Origin: Lophius americanus | Taxonomy: Eukaryota; Chordata; Actinopteri; Lophiiformes; Lophiidae | Direction of reading: 5' to 3' | NCBI GenBank assembly: GCA_037951165.1 | Contig: JBBDHG010000169.1 | Span: 1,469,501 to 1,533,500, forward strand | DNA: 64,000 nucleotides | Shown here: positions 51,326 through 61,719 of the stretch, piece by piece | Position numbering within the stretch: position 1 is the stretch's first letter | Layout: every line of letters starts with the position of its first letter | The notes under the pieces: generated by a model | What the model saw: the letters and a program-made list of their open reading frames with translations, nothing else | The model's database searches: none | Told to the model about the DNA's origin: nothing | Made by a program: the position numbers and the translations under genes

Positions 51326-52596
51326 TACTTTTAAATAGAATTCTTGAATAAAGTGCTAGTATTTGATTACTTGAAAAAAATATATGCGTGGTGTTGAATT
51401 AAGGAGACGATTAAATTAAAATTGTAGGGATCAGAGGGTTTTTTACTAAATAAAATCTAATCCTCGTTTTTGATGATTCCTTAATTAGACGTTGAACTGA
51501 CTCAGTTAAGTTTCCGAGTTTTCGTCACACTATATTATGTTAGTAGTATCCCTCAGAGGTTGGGGATATCGCCTCACCTGCATGGCATGAGGTTAAGGAT
51601 GTTTAAGCTGTGCTCCTGCTCTGATGACCACGAGATGAACATTGATGAACGTTGATGAACGTTGATGAACATTCAGCTTTTTCAGTGTTGTGCTTGAAAT
51701 GCTCGACCGTTTTATGGGAGGCGTCTAATGTGCCACTGCTTTCAGAAACAGTCATGTGATCACCTTCTTTGTGCTGGAATCCGATGGTATGTTATTGTGA
51801 TCACCATCAGAGATGATACTTTTTCAGACTCGTGCTTCAGTTGGAAAACAGGTTATCGCCGCAATATGTGCAACAGCTTTGTTTTATCTATACTTCCATC
51901 TGGAGGCTTTTAATTGTGAAACTTGCCTTTAACACTTTCACAGTCTGTACTGGAACGATAGGAAGAAATATGGTTCAAACTTGGCAATTTGATGAAGATG
52001 CTTGAGGAGACGGTCCAACCATCTGTTAGTTTGTCTTCTGGGTTGTAGATTGTGATGGAGATGGAGGAACATTTTCAGCTGTTGATTGTATAGTTGATGG
52101 GGAGGTCAGGGGATATATGTAAATGTATAATGTAAAACTGAATACAATTGAGATCATGATATCATGTGATGAGTCAAACAGTCCTAACTGAACACTTTGT
52201 TTGGGAGGAAGGGGAAGCAGAGGAGACACTTTGGGTCCTTTCATTCAGTGGATGTTACTTTAACACACGGTTCTCACCTAAACCAGACCAAGGACATTAA
52301 ATTCACTTTACTTTTACTTCTAATTGTTTGGGTTGGTAGTATTCTATAAATGTTCTTATTCATTCTATCTTTTCTTTAAAGTATTGTCAGGAGCTTTTGA
52401 GAAACAATATTTTGTTTCATTCTGTGTCTGTAAATTGTCAGTGAAATGAAAATAAAGTCAATTTTGAGTGTCGAGCCGGAATCTGTTCGATCTCCCCCAT
52501 GTGGAAGAAATGCAATCCAACGGGGCCGACCGGCGATGGGTAGAGGTCACACTAGGGCATTCGCCTACAACACGTGGCCTTCATTCAGTCACCGAG

Positions 52597-52870
52597 TTAG
52601 ATTTCCTGGGCAGATTCCACCATTACCTCCTGAATATTTGAAGTAGTCCACCACCCAGCCATCCTACGAAAGCTAATTTCAACCCTCAACCATTTTGAAC
52701 TCCTTTGCATGGGGCAGCCACAAACCCCGAACCCGAAAGCGACAGTCCACTGATTCCTGGTAGAGAACCACGGCCTCAGATTTGGAGGTGCTGACTCTCG
52801 TACCAGCCGCTTCACACTCAGCTGCAAACCGGTCCAGTGCAGGCTGGAGGTCACGGACTAATGAAGCCAA
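52597..52870 (-). pseudogene. L2/Rex1-like LINE reverse-transcriptase remnant
   Basis: On the minus strand a frame reads LASLVRDLQPALDRFAAEC, EAAGTRVSTSKSEAVVLYQE, SVDCRFRVRG. The DLQxxLDRFAAECEAAGxRVSTSKSEAxVL block is typical of the thumb side of fish L2/Rex1 RT. The preceding catalytic FADDV is not kept (LVFLLAS remains). Confidence 0.75.
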
Positions 52871-54306
52871 CAGGAACACAAGATCTACAAACAGCCACGA
52901 TTCAGCTATTTGAAAATAATGAGCTACCATTAACTCTTTTGCAATATTTTTCTTCCTCTTTGCTGGTTTGTCTTTCAGGCGACTGTATTAACATGGCAGT
53001 GCGACATGGCGACCTCCATGGAGGAGGAGCAGCTCAGTCTGGAGATATGAAGGACCTTTTCTGGGCACATATTTCAAAAGAGCCATTCAATTTCTTTCTC
53101 CTCCATTCCACACAATCCACCTTTTACGAGGGTGGTTATAATATTACGGCTCATCTGCGTATGAATAACCCAGTTCCTTTAACCAAATTAAAGGACTCAG
53201 CCATGTCATCAGAGAATATCCTGTCAGACGGGCCGGTACTCTTAGCAGCGGGGATGATGTAGGACCTGTTAAAGCTATTATTGTCAGCTTTTTCCGTATT
53301 TATGTTGGAGGTCATGACCCCGAAGGGAAACATTGATTTTACGTGTCATTCTGGAGGACAGCTGCTTAAGTCTGCTAATGTGAAGCTACTCGCCATAAAA
53401 GCGACGTGAGGACTTTGACAACACGCGTCAGCCGGCAGCCATGACTTGATTAACTGGCCTCAGAGGATCACGGCGTGGCTTAAACTGACACTGCGGTCTC
53501 TATCGGCGGAACATAATATCCTCTTCTGGGAGGAAGCAAAGCGGAAGGGGGGGGGGGCAGAGTGGAACGTGAACACCTACACTAGTCCTCCTGGTGCTCC
53601 TCATCAGATGATCAGAGGACTGTTCTCCATAACAGAACCTCCCATGTGAAATCCAGTTATGTGTCCAAACCCAGCAAAGTGAATCCATGTGCAATTTATT
53701 ACTGTCAACCCCCCAACACCTAGGGAGGGGGCTCCAAGTCAATTATGTCGTCCGTTCTTTATGGTTAGTGCCGTGTTCGGAGTCTCCATCAAGCGTATCA
53801 AATTGATATAAGGGGAAGAAGCGGGGCCGGCGTGCTCGCGGGCTTATGAGGTGCCCGCCGCAGAACAGAATCTCCAAGTTCTGATAGACAAGTGGAAATG
53901 AGTGGGAGTTTAACAAAAGCACTAATCACCAAGTGTCAGAACGTCCTCAGAAATCTGTCAGCGAGCGCCAGAGCCGCTCTTTGTACGCGCTGAAAGATAA
54001 AATGCACATGCGCTGATGTTTACTTGTGTAAGTTTTGACATGCGTGTCAACGTGTGAGTTCTTTTTCTCGTCACGCCAGATCAGGTTAGTGCTGTGAAGT
54101 TCTGTCTTTGATTTGCTCCGAACAAAATAGATTCAGAGAGGATTTATCAGTCTGGGTTCAAAAGCAAGGGAACATTCGGGTTGTAAAATGAATTCAATCA
54201 AAGCCCTTCTTTTCTCCTCATGCCAGCGGTGTGGAGACTATTCACACGGTGAGACTGAGTGGAAACTATGGCAACTCTGAGCGACCACTTTCTCCTGTTT
54301 TCACAG

Positions 54307-54435
54307 CGGACCTGGCCTCAGAAGACGAGTACCTGGAAATCCCTTCCATCTCCAGACAGAGAGCCGGGACGTACGAATGCACGGCTGTCAACGACATCGA
54401 CACAGACGTTCAGACCGTAGACATCACCGTCAACT
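54307..54435 (+). CDS. ntm: IgLON exon encoding second half of Ig domain 2
   Basis: This 129-base exon follows ctcctgttttcacag and ends CAACT|gtgagt. After the split Ala codon it reads DLASEDEYLEIPSISRQ, RAGTYECTAVNDIDTD, VQTVDITVN. SEDEYLEI and the RxxxGxYEC disulphide motif are shared by IgLON second Ig domains; ITVN is the usual G-strand end before Ig3. The last base T completes Tyr with the next exon. The segment between YEC and ITVN differs most from mammalian NTM and OPCML, so this is a divergent orthologue or paralogue. A family A repeat begins only about 50 bases past the donor. Confidence 0.95.
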
Positions 54436-54484
54436 GTGAGTCCACTGATTCGGCTAAAGGAATATTATTCATGTTTTTCCCGAT

Positions 54485-54950
54485 TGTGAAATATCCCTCA
54501 AAAAGAGCCAATGCCCTGCCTTTTCCAAGAAATTCCCCTTATTGACCTCCTGAACTTTAATGTGAAGTTATGTCTGAATAACATTGTTTTTCATAAAGAG
54601 AGCTCCCCCTACTGAGAAAATTTTTAAACTTTTAGGGTAAGATATGATAAAAACAAGAAATTTGTCTTCAAGTTGCTTCATATGCAAAAAATTTGGACTA
54701 AATCGGAAAAATAGTTAGGAATTCCTATTTTCCAAATATGAGCGTTTTTTTTGCTTTGATTCGTTGCACCATAGGGAATAATTTTTTTTTCATGCGTTTT
54801 GCTATTTTATAATAATGAATCAGTGAAGGAAAAAGGAAAAATTCAACAAACATTCATCGTAACTCAACTCTCTCTCTCTCTCTCTCTCTCTATTGTATGC
54901 ATCTTAGATACATCTCCTCGAGTCAATTCATATGCACCAAATCAATAGTG
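54485..54950 (-). mobile_element. Family A copy close to the second Ig2 exon
   Basis: Reverse orientation, beginning about 50 bases past the exon's donor with a decayed aaatatccctcaaaaagag end. Shows ctccccctactgagaaaat and cttcatatgcaaaaaattt anchors, then AT-rich and (CT)n sequence, then a second gtcaattcatatgcaccaa anchor. Confidence 0.65.
54868..54891. repeat. (CT)n microsatellite
   Basis: Uninterrupted CT run between two halves of a family A copy. Confidence 0.92.
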
Positions 54951-55479
54951 ATGAAATTATGATTAGATTATTAATAATTTATATTGCATTTTTAGGTTTA
55001 TTAAGTTATTATCGGTATCCATAATAATAGTTATCTTTTTTTTCAATAATTTATTTTGTATATATATGCCTGTATTATGTTTATGCATGTATTATGTGTT
55101 ATTATGTGTTATTATTACTATTATCTGGTAATTAATAGGTGGACCAACGCTGTCAAACCACCAACTGAGTGACGTGAAAATACAAAGCAGTGTTTCTATT
55201 TTCAAGTAAAAATGAAAAAAACTCTTTTTTTAATTTATTTTGATGATTGATTACTTTGATTACTTTGATTCCAAAACATCAGAGGAGGGTCGGCTGCGTC
55301 GCCGGTCTGACAGTTAACAACGTTAACTCCTGGTGTCTGGTCTCTGGTAAAGCTGCGGTGGATCGCAGCTTTGACTGTGAACCCCCTGAGGAAGAGCAGA
55401 ACCCTCCCCTGATGTTTTTGATTGGTGCTGCCTCGCGGCCTTGATCGCCACGCTCTCACATGTTGCTGCTTTCCTGTAG

Positions 55480-55600
55480 ACGCTCCAACTGTGTCAGAGG
55501 GCAGAGATGTGGGAGTGACTCTGGGCCAGAGGGGAGAGCTGGAGTGCGAGGCTGATGCAGTGCCTGAGGCAGACTTTGAGTGGTATAAAGATGACAGAAG
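55480..55600 (+). CDS. ntm: IgLON exon encoding first half of Ig domain 3
   Basis: This 121-base exon follows ttgctgctttcctgtag and ends GACAGAAG|gtaatg. The split Tyr codon is followed by APTVSEGRDVGVTLGQRGE, then LECEADAVPEADFEWYKDDR. LGQxGxLxCEAxAVPxAxFxWYKDD is the Ig3 signature shared by NTM, OPCML and IGLON5. Cys in LEC and Trp in FEW are the core residues. The exon ends in phase 2 (AG), completed by G in the next exon. Intron to the next exon is only 231 bases. Confidence 0.95.
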
Positions 55601-55831
55601 GTAATGACTTGACTTTTTTACATTGACAAATGGAGTAAGTATGTGTCTGTGTGTGCGTGTGTGTGTGTGTTTGTGCGTGTGTGCGTGTGTGCGTGTGCTG
55701 ACTCCCAGTAGTTTTCATCGATATTCTGTCACACAGCAATTAAGATTAGGGGAAATAACTTCCAATTATTCATTTAATAAAAATTATCATTATTGCATTA
55801 GTGTTGCATTCACTGTCCCTTCCATCTGTAG
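55601..55831 (+). other. ntm: 231-base intron within Ig domain 3
   Basis: Very short intron with donor gtaatg and acceptor ccatctgtag. About a quarter of it is a GT-rich repeat placed 40 to 98 bases after the donor. Confidence 0.92.
55641..55698 (+). repeat. (GT)n-rich repeat inside the 231-base intron
   Basis: About 58 bases of GT with a few C changes, starting 40 bases after the donor of the first Ig3 exon. In RNA this is a UG-rich tract. Confidence 0.92.
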
Positions 55832-55983
55832 GATCTTCGAGGACTTTGCTGGCATGGAAATTGTGAATACCGGATCACTTTCCAAGCTTACGTTTTTCAA
55901 CGTGTCTGACGTGGATTACGGCAACTACACCTGCGTCGCCGTCAACAAACTGGGGAGTTCAAACACCAGCTTCCTTCTGTATG
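55832..55983 (+). CDS. ntm: IgLON exon encoding second half of Ig domain 3
   Basis: This 152-base exon follows cccttccatctgtag and ends CTGTATG|gtgagt. It reads R-IFEDFAGMEIVNTGSLSK, LTFFNVSDVDYGNYTCVAV, NKLGSSNTSFLLY. The blocks LTFFNVS and DYGNYTCVAxNKLGxxN are nearly those of NTM and OPCML, and this is the main reason for placing the gene in that subgroup rather than with LSAMP or NEGR1. YTC holds the second Ig3 cysteine. NVS, NYT and NTS are potential N-glycosylation sites. It ends in phase 1, so it can join either the 36-base cassette exon or directly the GPI-anchor exon. Confidence 0.96.
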
Positions 55984-56784
55984 GTGAGTTCATGCCGCTT
56001 TTCTGTTTTAGTTAGGTAGAAGTGAGATTCAGCTTCCGAGTGTGCGATTGGAAGCATTCTTCCTCCTCTAGCGTACTGGAGTCGACCTTTTTTTGATGCT
56101 CGCGGGTCAGCAGTGGAGCAGTGGAGCCCTGATGTAAATTAAGGCCTCCACAGAAAATGTAAAAAAAAAAAAAGTACAAGAAACAAAATAAAAAGCTAAA
56201 ATAAAGATCCAGAAGGGTTGGCTCTGAGCTCTAACACCATCTAAAAGTCAATGTGTCTCTTCTGAGGGTTGATATTCAGGAATATTAATAATTTTGAGAG
56301 TGCAGAAGTCATTAAAAGTTGCATTTTGTGTTGAATGCGAAAGAAAATAATGAAAATCGGTTCCATCGACCTACAGAACTGTTGTTGTTCTTGATGTCGC
56401 TAATAAACCTAATATAATATGAATGTTGAGTTACTTTGAATCCAATGGTATATTTCAACAACTTTTTTCAATTAGAGTTCTGGTCCATTCTGTTCTCTCT
56501 CAGTGTGACTCAACCTTTTCCTGGATAAATTTCACATTAACTGTTAAACATAAATATCTCCAAAATTACCTCAACCCCCAAGTTTTAGGATTATACCGAC
56601 ATGGATTTGTACCCCCTGCTTGTTCGGACTGTTAATGGATTCGCAGGATTGGATGCTGTGTTTCGTAAATCTGCAATGGCTGAAAACGCTGCCAGGCTCC
56701 TGTGGTTTTGGGTCTGTAGAGCAGAGGACTTAGTCCTCCACTGGATTAACCAGCTGATTCCCTGCTGGTTCCCAGCGTGAAAAT

Positions 56785-57300
56785 TATTTAGTGATACTCC
56801 TTCGCTTGGGGCAGTAACTCACGCCCGACCCAGGGGGGGCAATCCACCCTTTTCTAGCCTCCGATTTGAAGGTGCTGACCTTCGTTTCGGATGCAAACCG
56901 CTCCAGTGCTGCTGAAGATGAAGGACTGTTGAAGAAAACAGAACCACGTCATCTTCAAACAGCAGAGAGGCCATTCTAATACCCTACAAACCGGACACTC
57001 TCCTCAACCTCAGCTGCACATTGAGATCCGGGCCTTGAATATAAAGACCAGAATCGGATACAAGGAGACAACCTTGGTCAGGTCCGGCATCCAGGAGGGA
57101 GCTCGGAGGAGAACTGCTGGCCCTTCCTTTTGAAAGGAGCCATGGGAGGTGGTTCAGGTATCTGATTAGGATGCACCCATTGAGGTTCTCCAGACAAGTC
57201 CAACTGGGAGGACTTACCTAGAGGGACTCATCTAGCCCTGGAATGTCTCTGGAGCCACGTTATTGAGCTGAATAGTGGTCCTGGGTAGGGGGTTGCTGTC
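56785..57300. mobile_element. L2/Rex1-like LINE copy with inverted 5' segment
   Basis: 56785-57092 matches the RT region in reverse orientation (rc contains the RFAAEC-type coding block from gcaaaccgctccagtg). 57093-57300 matches the C-terminal ORF2 end in forward orientation (gagctcggaggagaactgc, gtggttcaggtatctgatta, caagtccaactgggaggac). Two parts of one element thus meet head to head, the pattern of twin-primed insertion. Confidence 0.65.
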
Positions 57301-58414
57301 AATGTGACCTGACTCCATTTAAACTGGTTCGATGGACTAACCTGGATTTTTTTATTTTCTTTTATCGACAATATTTGCCAATTTCTTTTTTTTGCGACAC
57401 TGAGAAAAGAAATAAAGTTTTATATTGATTTTTTTCATTGGAGGAAAGGAGAAGTCATCATGTCAGAGAACAGAAAACTATAGACAGAACTGAGTCTACA
57501 CACTCTATAAATGACCATTAACATATGCAAATTAGATCTATTAATTGTGTTTCTGATATTCTACACACACGTCTGAATGCATACTTCCACATGGAGTATT
57601 TGAGTCGCGTCTCTCCTCACTGGATGATAAATGTGTTCTGTTTTTCAGTGCTGATAATATACGTACTAAAATATATAATATCGAAAATGCAAATTGACCA
57701 AAATTGTGCATCCTTTATTAAAAGAAGATTTTGCGAATCATTTTGTCATTACTCAACTTCCCAGTAAAACAGCATCCCAGCATTTTGCCAGACCACACAA
57801 GAATGTTAGCACTTTGAGATTTGATCCAAATGTAAAGTGTATTATAAATTAAATGTATTATTATTATTATAAGAAGATAAGAAGTTTTAAAACCAGGCCT
57901 GTCAGCGTTAAATCCCCAAACTCCTCTCAAAACATTCACACCATCATTGTTCCAAAAAATTCAGCACGAATCTCACAATTTGATCCAGTAATCCCTGCGC
58001 AAATGATTGATTAGATACCCTGCAGTGTGTTACACGGTAAATCTCCTTTTACAGGCTTTCAGATGGAAAGTTTAGATAAAACAATCTGGGTGCACATCCT
58101 GCCGTGATGATTTCCATCAAAGCACAACAAGTGTGAAGAATCGTCTCCGGTAGTTCTCACGATATGATCACGGCGGCAAGCGGTCGACCCTTGGAGCAGA
58201 TGCACTGCTTGGCTAGCATCCATTAAAGGATGATATCACATGACACGAATTGCCTTGTTGGTGCTTTAGGCGAGGTCAGTTAAAGAATCAGACATTAAGA
58301 GTGCGATCCAAAAAAGACTGCAGAGCTCAAAGTTCATTTAGCCCTTTACCTGGACTGAACCCACATGTAGGTCTGGGACAGCTTCCCAATCCTAAATGAC
58401 AGGTAGTACTAGAA

Positions 58415-58854
58415 CTCAGTATATGCTAGCAAGGGTATATCTCGGAAAAGGACCCAATCCCATGCATTGCACGGGTTATTCTTCTGATTAACCTCCACAA
58501 ATCAAAGTTTTGTTCGAAAAACTGTGTTTTGTCGTGATAAAGCTTCCCCTAGTGAGTAAAATATGAATTATTAGAGTAAAATATGATATATATCCGTGAG
58601 TTGACTCACCTGCACTAAATTTGGACTAGATAGGACCAACTGTTGATGGCCTAAAAAACTTTAGAGATAAAGCTACTTAGTGTTGCAAATATATAACTGA
58701 CCTTTCACAAAAGCACTCCAGCACTCGGGTCTATGTGGGTATAAAATTGGAAAATGATCCGTGAAATACGTTCTGAGTTATTGCCTTAACATGAAGGACC
58801 GTTGGTAGCGGTGGCCGCGATAATGATTCCATTATAGACCCAACTTTTCAGGGA
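58415..58854 (-). mobile_element. Family A copy
   Basis: Reverse orientation from actcagtatatgctagcaag (hairpin centre deleted) to caacttttcaGGGA|T, the 5' end with an A flank when read in the family's direction. Internal anchors tcccctagtgagtaaaata and ctgcactaaatttggact are clear. Confidence 0.72.
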
Positions 58855-59529
58855 TAAAATTAACATTTAAATACCAAGTAAAGCTAAAGTCAAAAAGTCA
58901 AAAAATCTTTAACGGTATTATAAACTACAGATAAACGGGTCCATTGATATTGATAGACGGCAACTTCAAACCATCTGTAGGAAGACTTTGGTTCCTAGCT
59001 GTGTTAAATATACAACAGTCGGTTGATCAGTATAAGTATCAGCAGTTCCATCCAGATTTTTTTACTTTTTCACTTTTTCATATTGCTTCAAAATGAACTG
59101 CTTATGTAAAGTAAAAATAATGATGAATTCCCATTACTAATATTCTTATTATGGAACGGTTGGATTCATTTGTTTACACAGTCCAGCGTAAGGTTATAGA
59201 AAAAGTACCTTAGTTTATCTTCAGTAACATAATTGTGGGTGGAGTCTGTAAAACAAAGGAGTTAAAATGATAAGATATATCCGCACGAAAATGTTTTAAC
59301 TTTTAGAATCAGTTTTCAAACGTCAGGTTATGAGTCGGATGCCCTCGTGATTTCGGTGGTAGAGATCAGGAACCGTCTACGGTGGCCTTCACGTGTCTTA
59401 AAGTTTCAATCAAGTAGTATTTGTCAAGGAATGTGTTTCCTTAGGATAGAAGTATTATATTGTTGTATTATATTTATTGTATTTATTTATGTATTATAAA
59501 GTATATTCAGTAATTCATTTAGTAAAATA

Positions 59530-60032
59530 TCTCTCGAAAGGTCGTGGATATTATCGAATCGTCATCGCTGCCCGAGTTGCCCGACGTGGTCGTGTTAACG
59601 CGATAACCCAAAAACTATATCATGGATCATTTTCAAATTTCATACCTACATATATATATTGGATTTTGGGAAAAGTCGGTTGTGTATTTCTGACACTAGG
59701 AGGGATTTATTTCCAGTTTTCAGGCCATAATTTCTCAACCGTTCGTCTGATTTAGTCCAGATTTGGTCCATATGAATCAAATCTATCTTGGAAATATATT
59801 GTTTTCCTTTAATAGCTCATATTTTACTCACTAGGTTTTTTTTTTTTTTTTTTACATAATCTCCTGACCGTTATTCCAATTTATTCCACTATGGCGCCTG
59901 ATGAATCGACTCAAGGAGATCTATCTCCTCTATATCATATTTCATTCTACCTCATATATAATTTTAGGAATTCAATCAGGGGGATCGCGTGTACTACACA
60001 GGGGATTAGGGTTTTTTCGTGGATATTCCCTA
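59530..60032 (+). mobile_element. Family A copy, near full length
   Basis: Starts TCTCTCGAAAGGTCGTGG, followed by gaatcgtcatcgctgcccg, the palindromic-looking cgtgttaacgcgataac block, two internal units separated by a T run, and the end anchor actacacaggggattag with ttttttcgtggatat. The terminal hairpin is lost. Confidence 0.75.
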
Positions 60033-60940
60033 TATCTATACTCTACTTAAGTATAAGCAAGTCACAAGGTATTGTTTTATTACAATATATAGCAAAGGAG
60101 TGTGAAACGAGCGTTCTGCAGCGTGCAGCTGATTATAAACTATAGTTATGAATATTACATTCCATTTATTCAAAGACAAACCCCGGAATTTGCACACTGC
60201 CCCTCGGGATGTCAGCTCTTCTAAAGTTCTATAGAGTGGTTTGTTAAAATAAATCCCCTTCTCTTTGAGCTGTTAAATATTTTTCATTTCTGTCTCCTTC
60301 TCCCCCCCGGGGTCACAAATAGGAAGATCGCGGCCCTGGTTCCGACCTCGCCTGCCAAATCTTTAACCGATTGTTGAGATTTATTACATTTTGACAGTTT
60401 GTTTTGATCGGTGCAGGATTTCCAAACTTCGTAGCACCGATGGTCAAATGAGTCAGTGTGAATTTCACATTGTGCTTTCCTAAAAGAGAGAAAGACGGAG
60501 TGAAAACAGAGCCAAGAGTAGTTGGACTCTTAAATTTATCTATTTTTTCTCCTGCTGGCTGTTAAAACCAGTATGACTCAGATTTGTGCATGTAATGTGA
60601 GCCTTGTTTCAGCAAATCCACTCAAATCTGAACTGTGGGCAGAGAGAATAAAATATTGTACATGGCACTGAATCTTTTATTAATTACTAAATAGACCACT
60701 GATCTTCAGGGTTATCAGTTTCTGAACATTTATCAGCACCCAGAACAAAAATACTGCTTTGAGATTTCTTCCTGACACCACCTGTAGTCTGAGAAATGGC
60801 TTTATTATCATTGTGAACGCTCTAGTATGTAACTGTGCAGCCACAATGTAGAAGTCCATTCAGCGCTCTACTCTTCATGCTCTTCACCAACGCCGTCAAT
60901 GATGTGTTATTGCTCTGTTCCATTTGTTCCCCCGATGTAG

Positions 60941-60976
60941 TGGTAATTGAACCCACTAGCTCCACGCTATTGCAAG
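60941..60976 (+). CDS. ntm: 36-base alternative cassette exon (NTM-type juxtamembrane insert)
   Basis: A 36-base exon follows a long pyrimidine tract and ...cccgatgtag, and ends TTGCAAG|gttagt. With the preceding phase-1 G it reads V-VIEPTSSTLLQ and leaves a phase-1 G. Length 36 and equal phases at both ends mean it can be skipped without changing the frame. From memory, human NTM isoforms carry a 12-residue insert ending NEPTSSTLLQ exactly here, between Ig3 and the GPI-anchor region. The match of sequence, phase and position is strong. It is too short for ORF-based prediction. Inclusion would lengthen the stalk between Ig3 and the membrane. Confidence 0.85.
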
Positions 60977-61032
60977 GTTAGTATTTCCACACCAGCATGC
61001 TCTTGAACCGTCATGGATGGAACGCATTAACT

Positions 61033-61261
61033 TGCATGCGAGTTCATGGCAAACATTGTCATTTTCACAAACTAGAGGCTTAGGCTGCTTAAGACAAGAT
61101 AAATCATTTTCCGTGTGCTATAACAATGTTATAACCATCCTTTTTATGAATTGACAAGTTTGACATGTGGATCTTTGTGAAAATGGTTACTGCTGCTTGT
61201 TTACTTACCCATGTTTCATCTTTTCCTTTGTGCACATGGCTTCATTTTGATTTTTTGCATG
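61033..61261 (+). promoter_or_regulatory. Two TGCATG motifs downstream of the cassette exon (candidate RBFOX sites)
   Basis: TGCATG occurs at 61033-61038 and 61256-61261, that is 57 and 280 bases past the exon end. RBFOX proteins bind UGCAUG in pre-mRNA, and downstream sites usually promote inclusion of neuronal exons. The motif and spacing are seen; the function is inferred. A six-base word is expected about once in 4 kb by chance, so two in 285 bases is only suggestive. Confidence 0.45.
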
Positions 61262-61719
61262 CCCGTATCCCTTTGTAAGTATTTTTCATCTTCCATTTAA
61301 TCACTTTTACGTGTGTGAGTGTTTGTACTTGTAATTACTGTGTTATTACTATGCAATCCTATGGTGTCTGTTGTCAAATCGATAAAGATGCTCGTACTTT
61401 ATCTATTTGTATGTAATTTCTAAGTTGCAGTTCGATTTCCCCCGTAGGTCAGCATTCATTCTACGTAAAACAAAAAAAAACAGTTAAGAATAGCGGAACA
61501 TGACAGAAACACAGAAATTGTATAGTTTTGTCAGCTTTATACCAAAATGTACTGATGGGTTTCTGTCATATCTAGTGTTTTTATACACAGTATTTCTGTG
61601 GAATAAATAGATAGAGATTCGGTAAAGGTTTCAGTTTTTTTGTTTTGTTTCCATTCCTCTATGTTTGATATGGTATATTCATTTAATCTACGTTCCCACT
61701 TCCTCTCTTAATGCTCAGT

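Larger units (their letters stand above)
33451..54306 (+). other. ntm: Intron between the two Ig2 exons (20.9 kb)
   Basis: Bounded by gt at 33451 and ag at 54306. It carries a dense set of family A copies, the MITE, Tc1 and LINE relics, three of the four family C units and a pyrimidine-rich stretch. No exon was recognised within it. Confidence 0.85.
54436..55479 (+). other. ntm: Intron between second Ig2 exon and first Ig3 exon (1.04 kb)
   Basis: A short intron with a minus-oriented family A copy starting near 54485, a (CT)n run and AT-rich sequence. Canonical gtgagt donor and tttcctgtag acceptor. Confidence 0.9.
55984..60940 (+). other. ntm: Intron between Ig3 exon and the 36-base cassette exon (5.0 kb)
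   Basis: Contains an L2/Rex1-like LINE with inverted 5' part and two family A copies (58415-58854 minus, 59530-60032 plus). The last 700 bases before the cassette exon hold no repeat I recognise, with a TGCATG at 60587-60592. Confidence 0.85.
11533..60976 (+). other. ntm: IgLON gene, probably neurotrimin, partial (spans six internal exons and their introns)
   Basis: Six exons on the + strand join into one open reading frame of 794 coding bases: one base completing a codon, 264 codons, and one base left over. IgLON proteins are GPI-anchored neuronal surface proteins with three Ig domains; they act in homophilic and heterophilic adhesion and in neurite growth. The exons supply the end of Ig1, all of Ig2, all of Ig3 and an alternative juxtamembrane segment. 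Phases agree at every junction and all donors are GT and all acceptors AG. The Ig3 exons resemble NTM and OPCML more than LSAMP, NEGR1 or IGLON5, and the 36-base cassette exon is an NTM trait as far as I know. Missing from the window are the signal-peptide exon with the start of Ig1, and the last exon with the GPI signal. A teleost OPCML-like paralogue is the main alternative name. Confidence 0.85.

Noticed and set aside
53128..53158. gagggtggttataatattacgg as a further Tc1 end
   Set aside because: Only one arm is present and no inner Tc1 sequence follows, so it is too weak to list.
54231..54306. Open frame ahead of the second Ig2 exon as possible coding sequence
   Set aside because: The acceptor ttttcacag and conserved phase place the exon start at 54307.
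61228..61275. Possible second small alternative exon ending ...ccctttgtaagt
   Set aside because: A donor-like site exists but no convincing acceptor or frame resembling the known second NTM insert was found.
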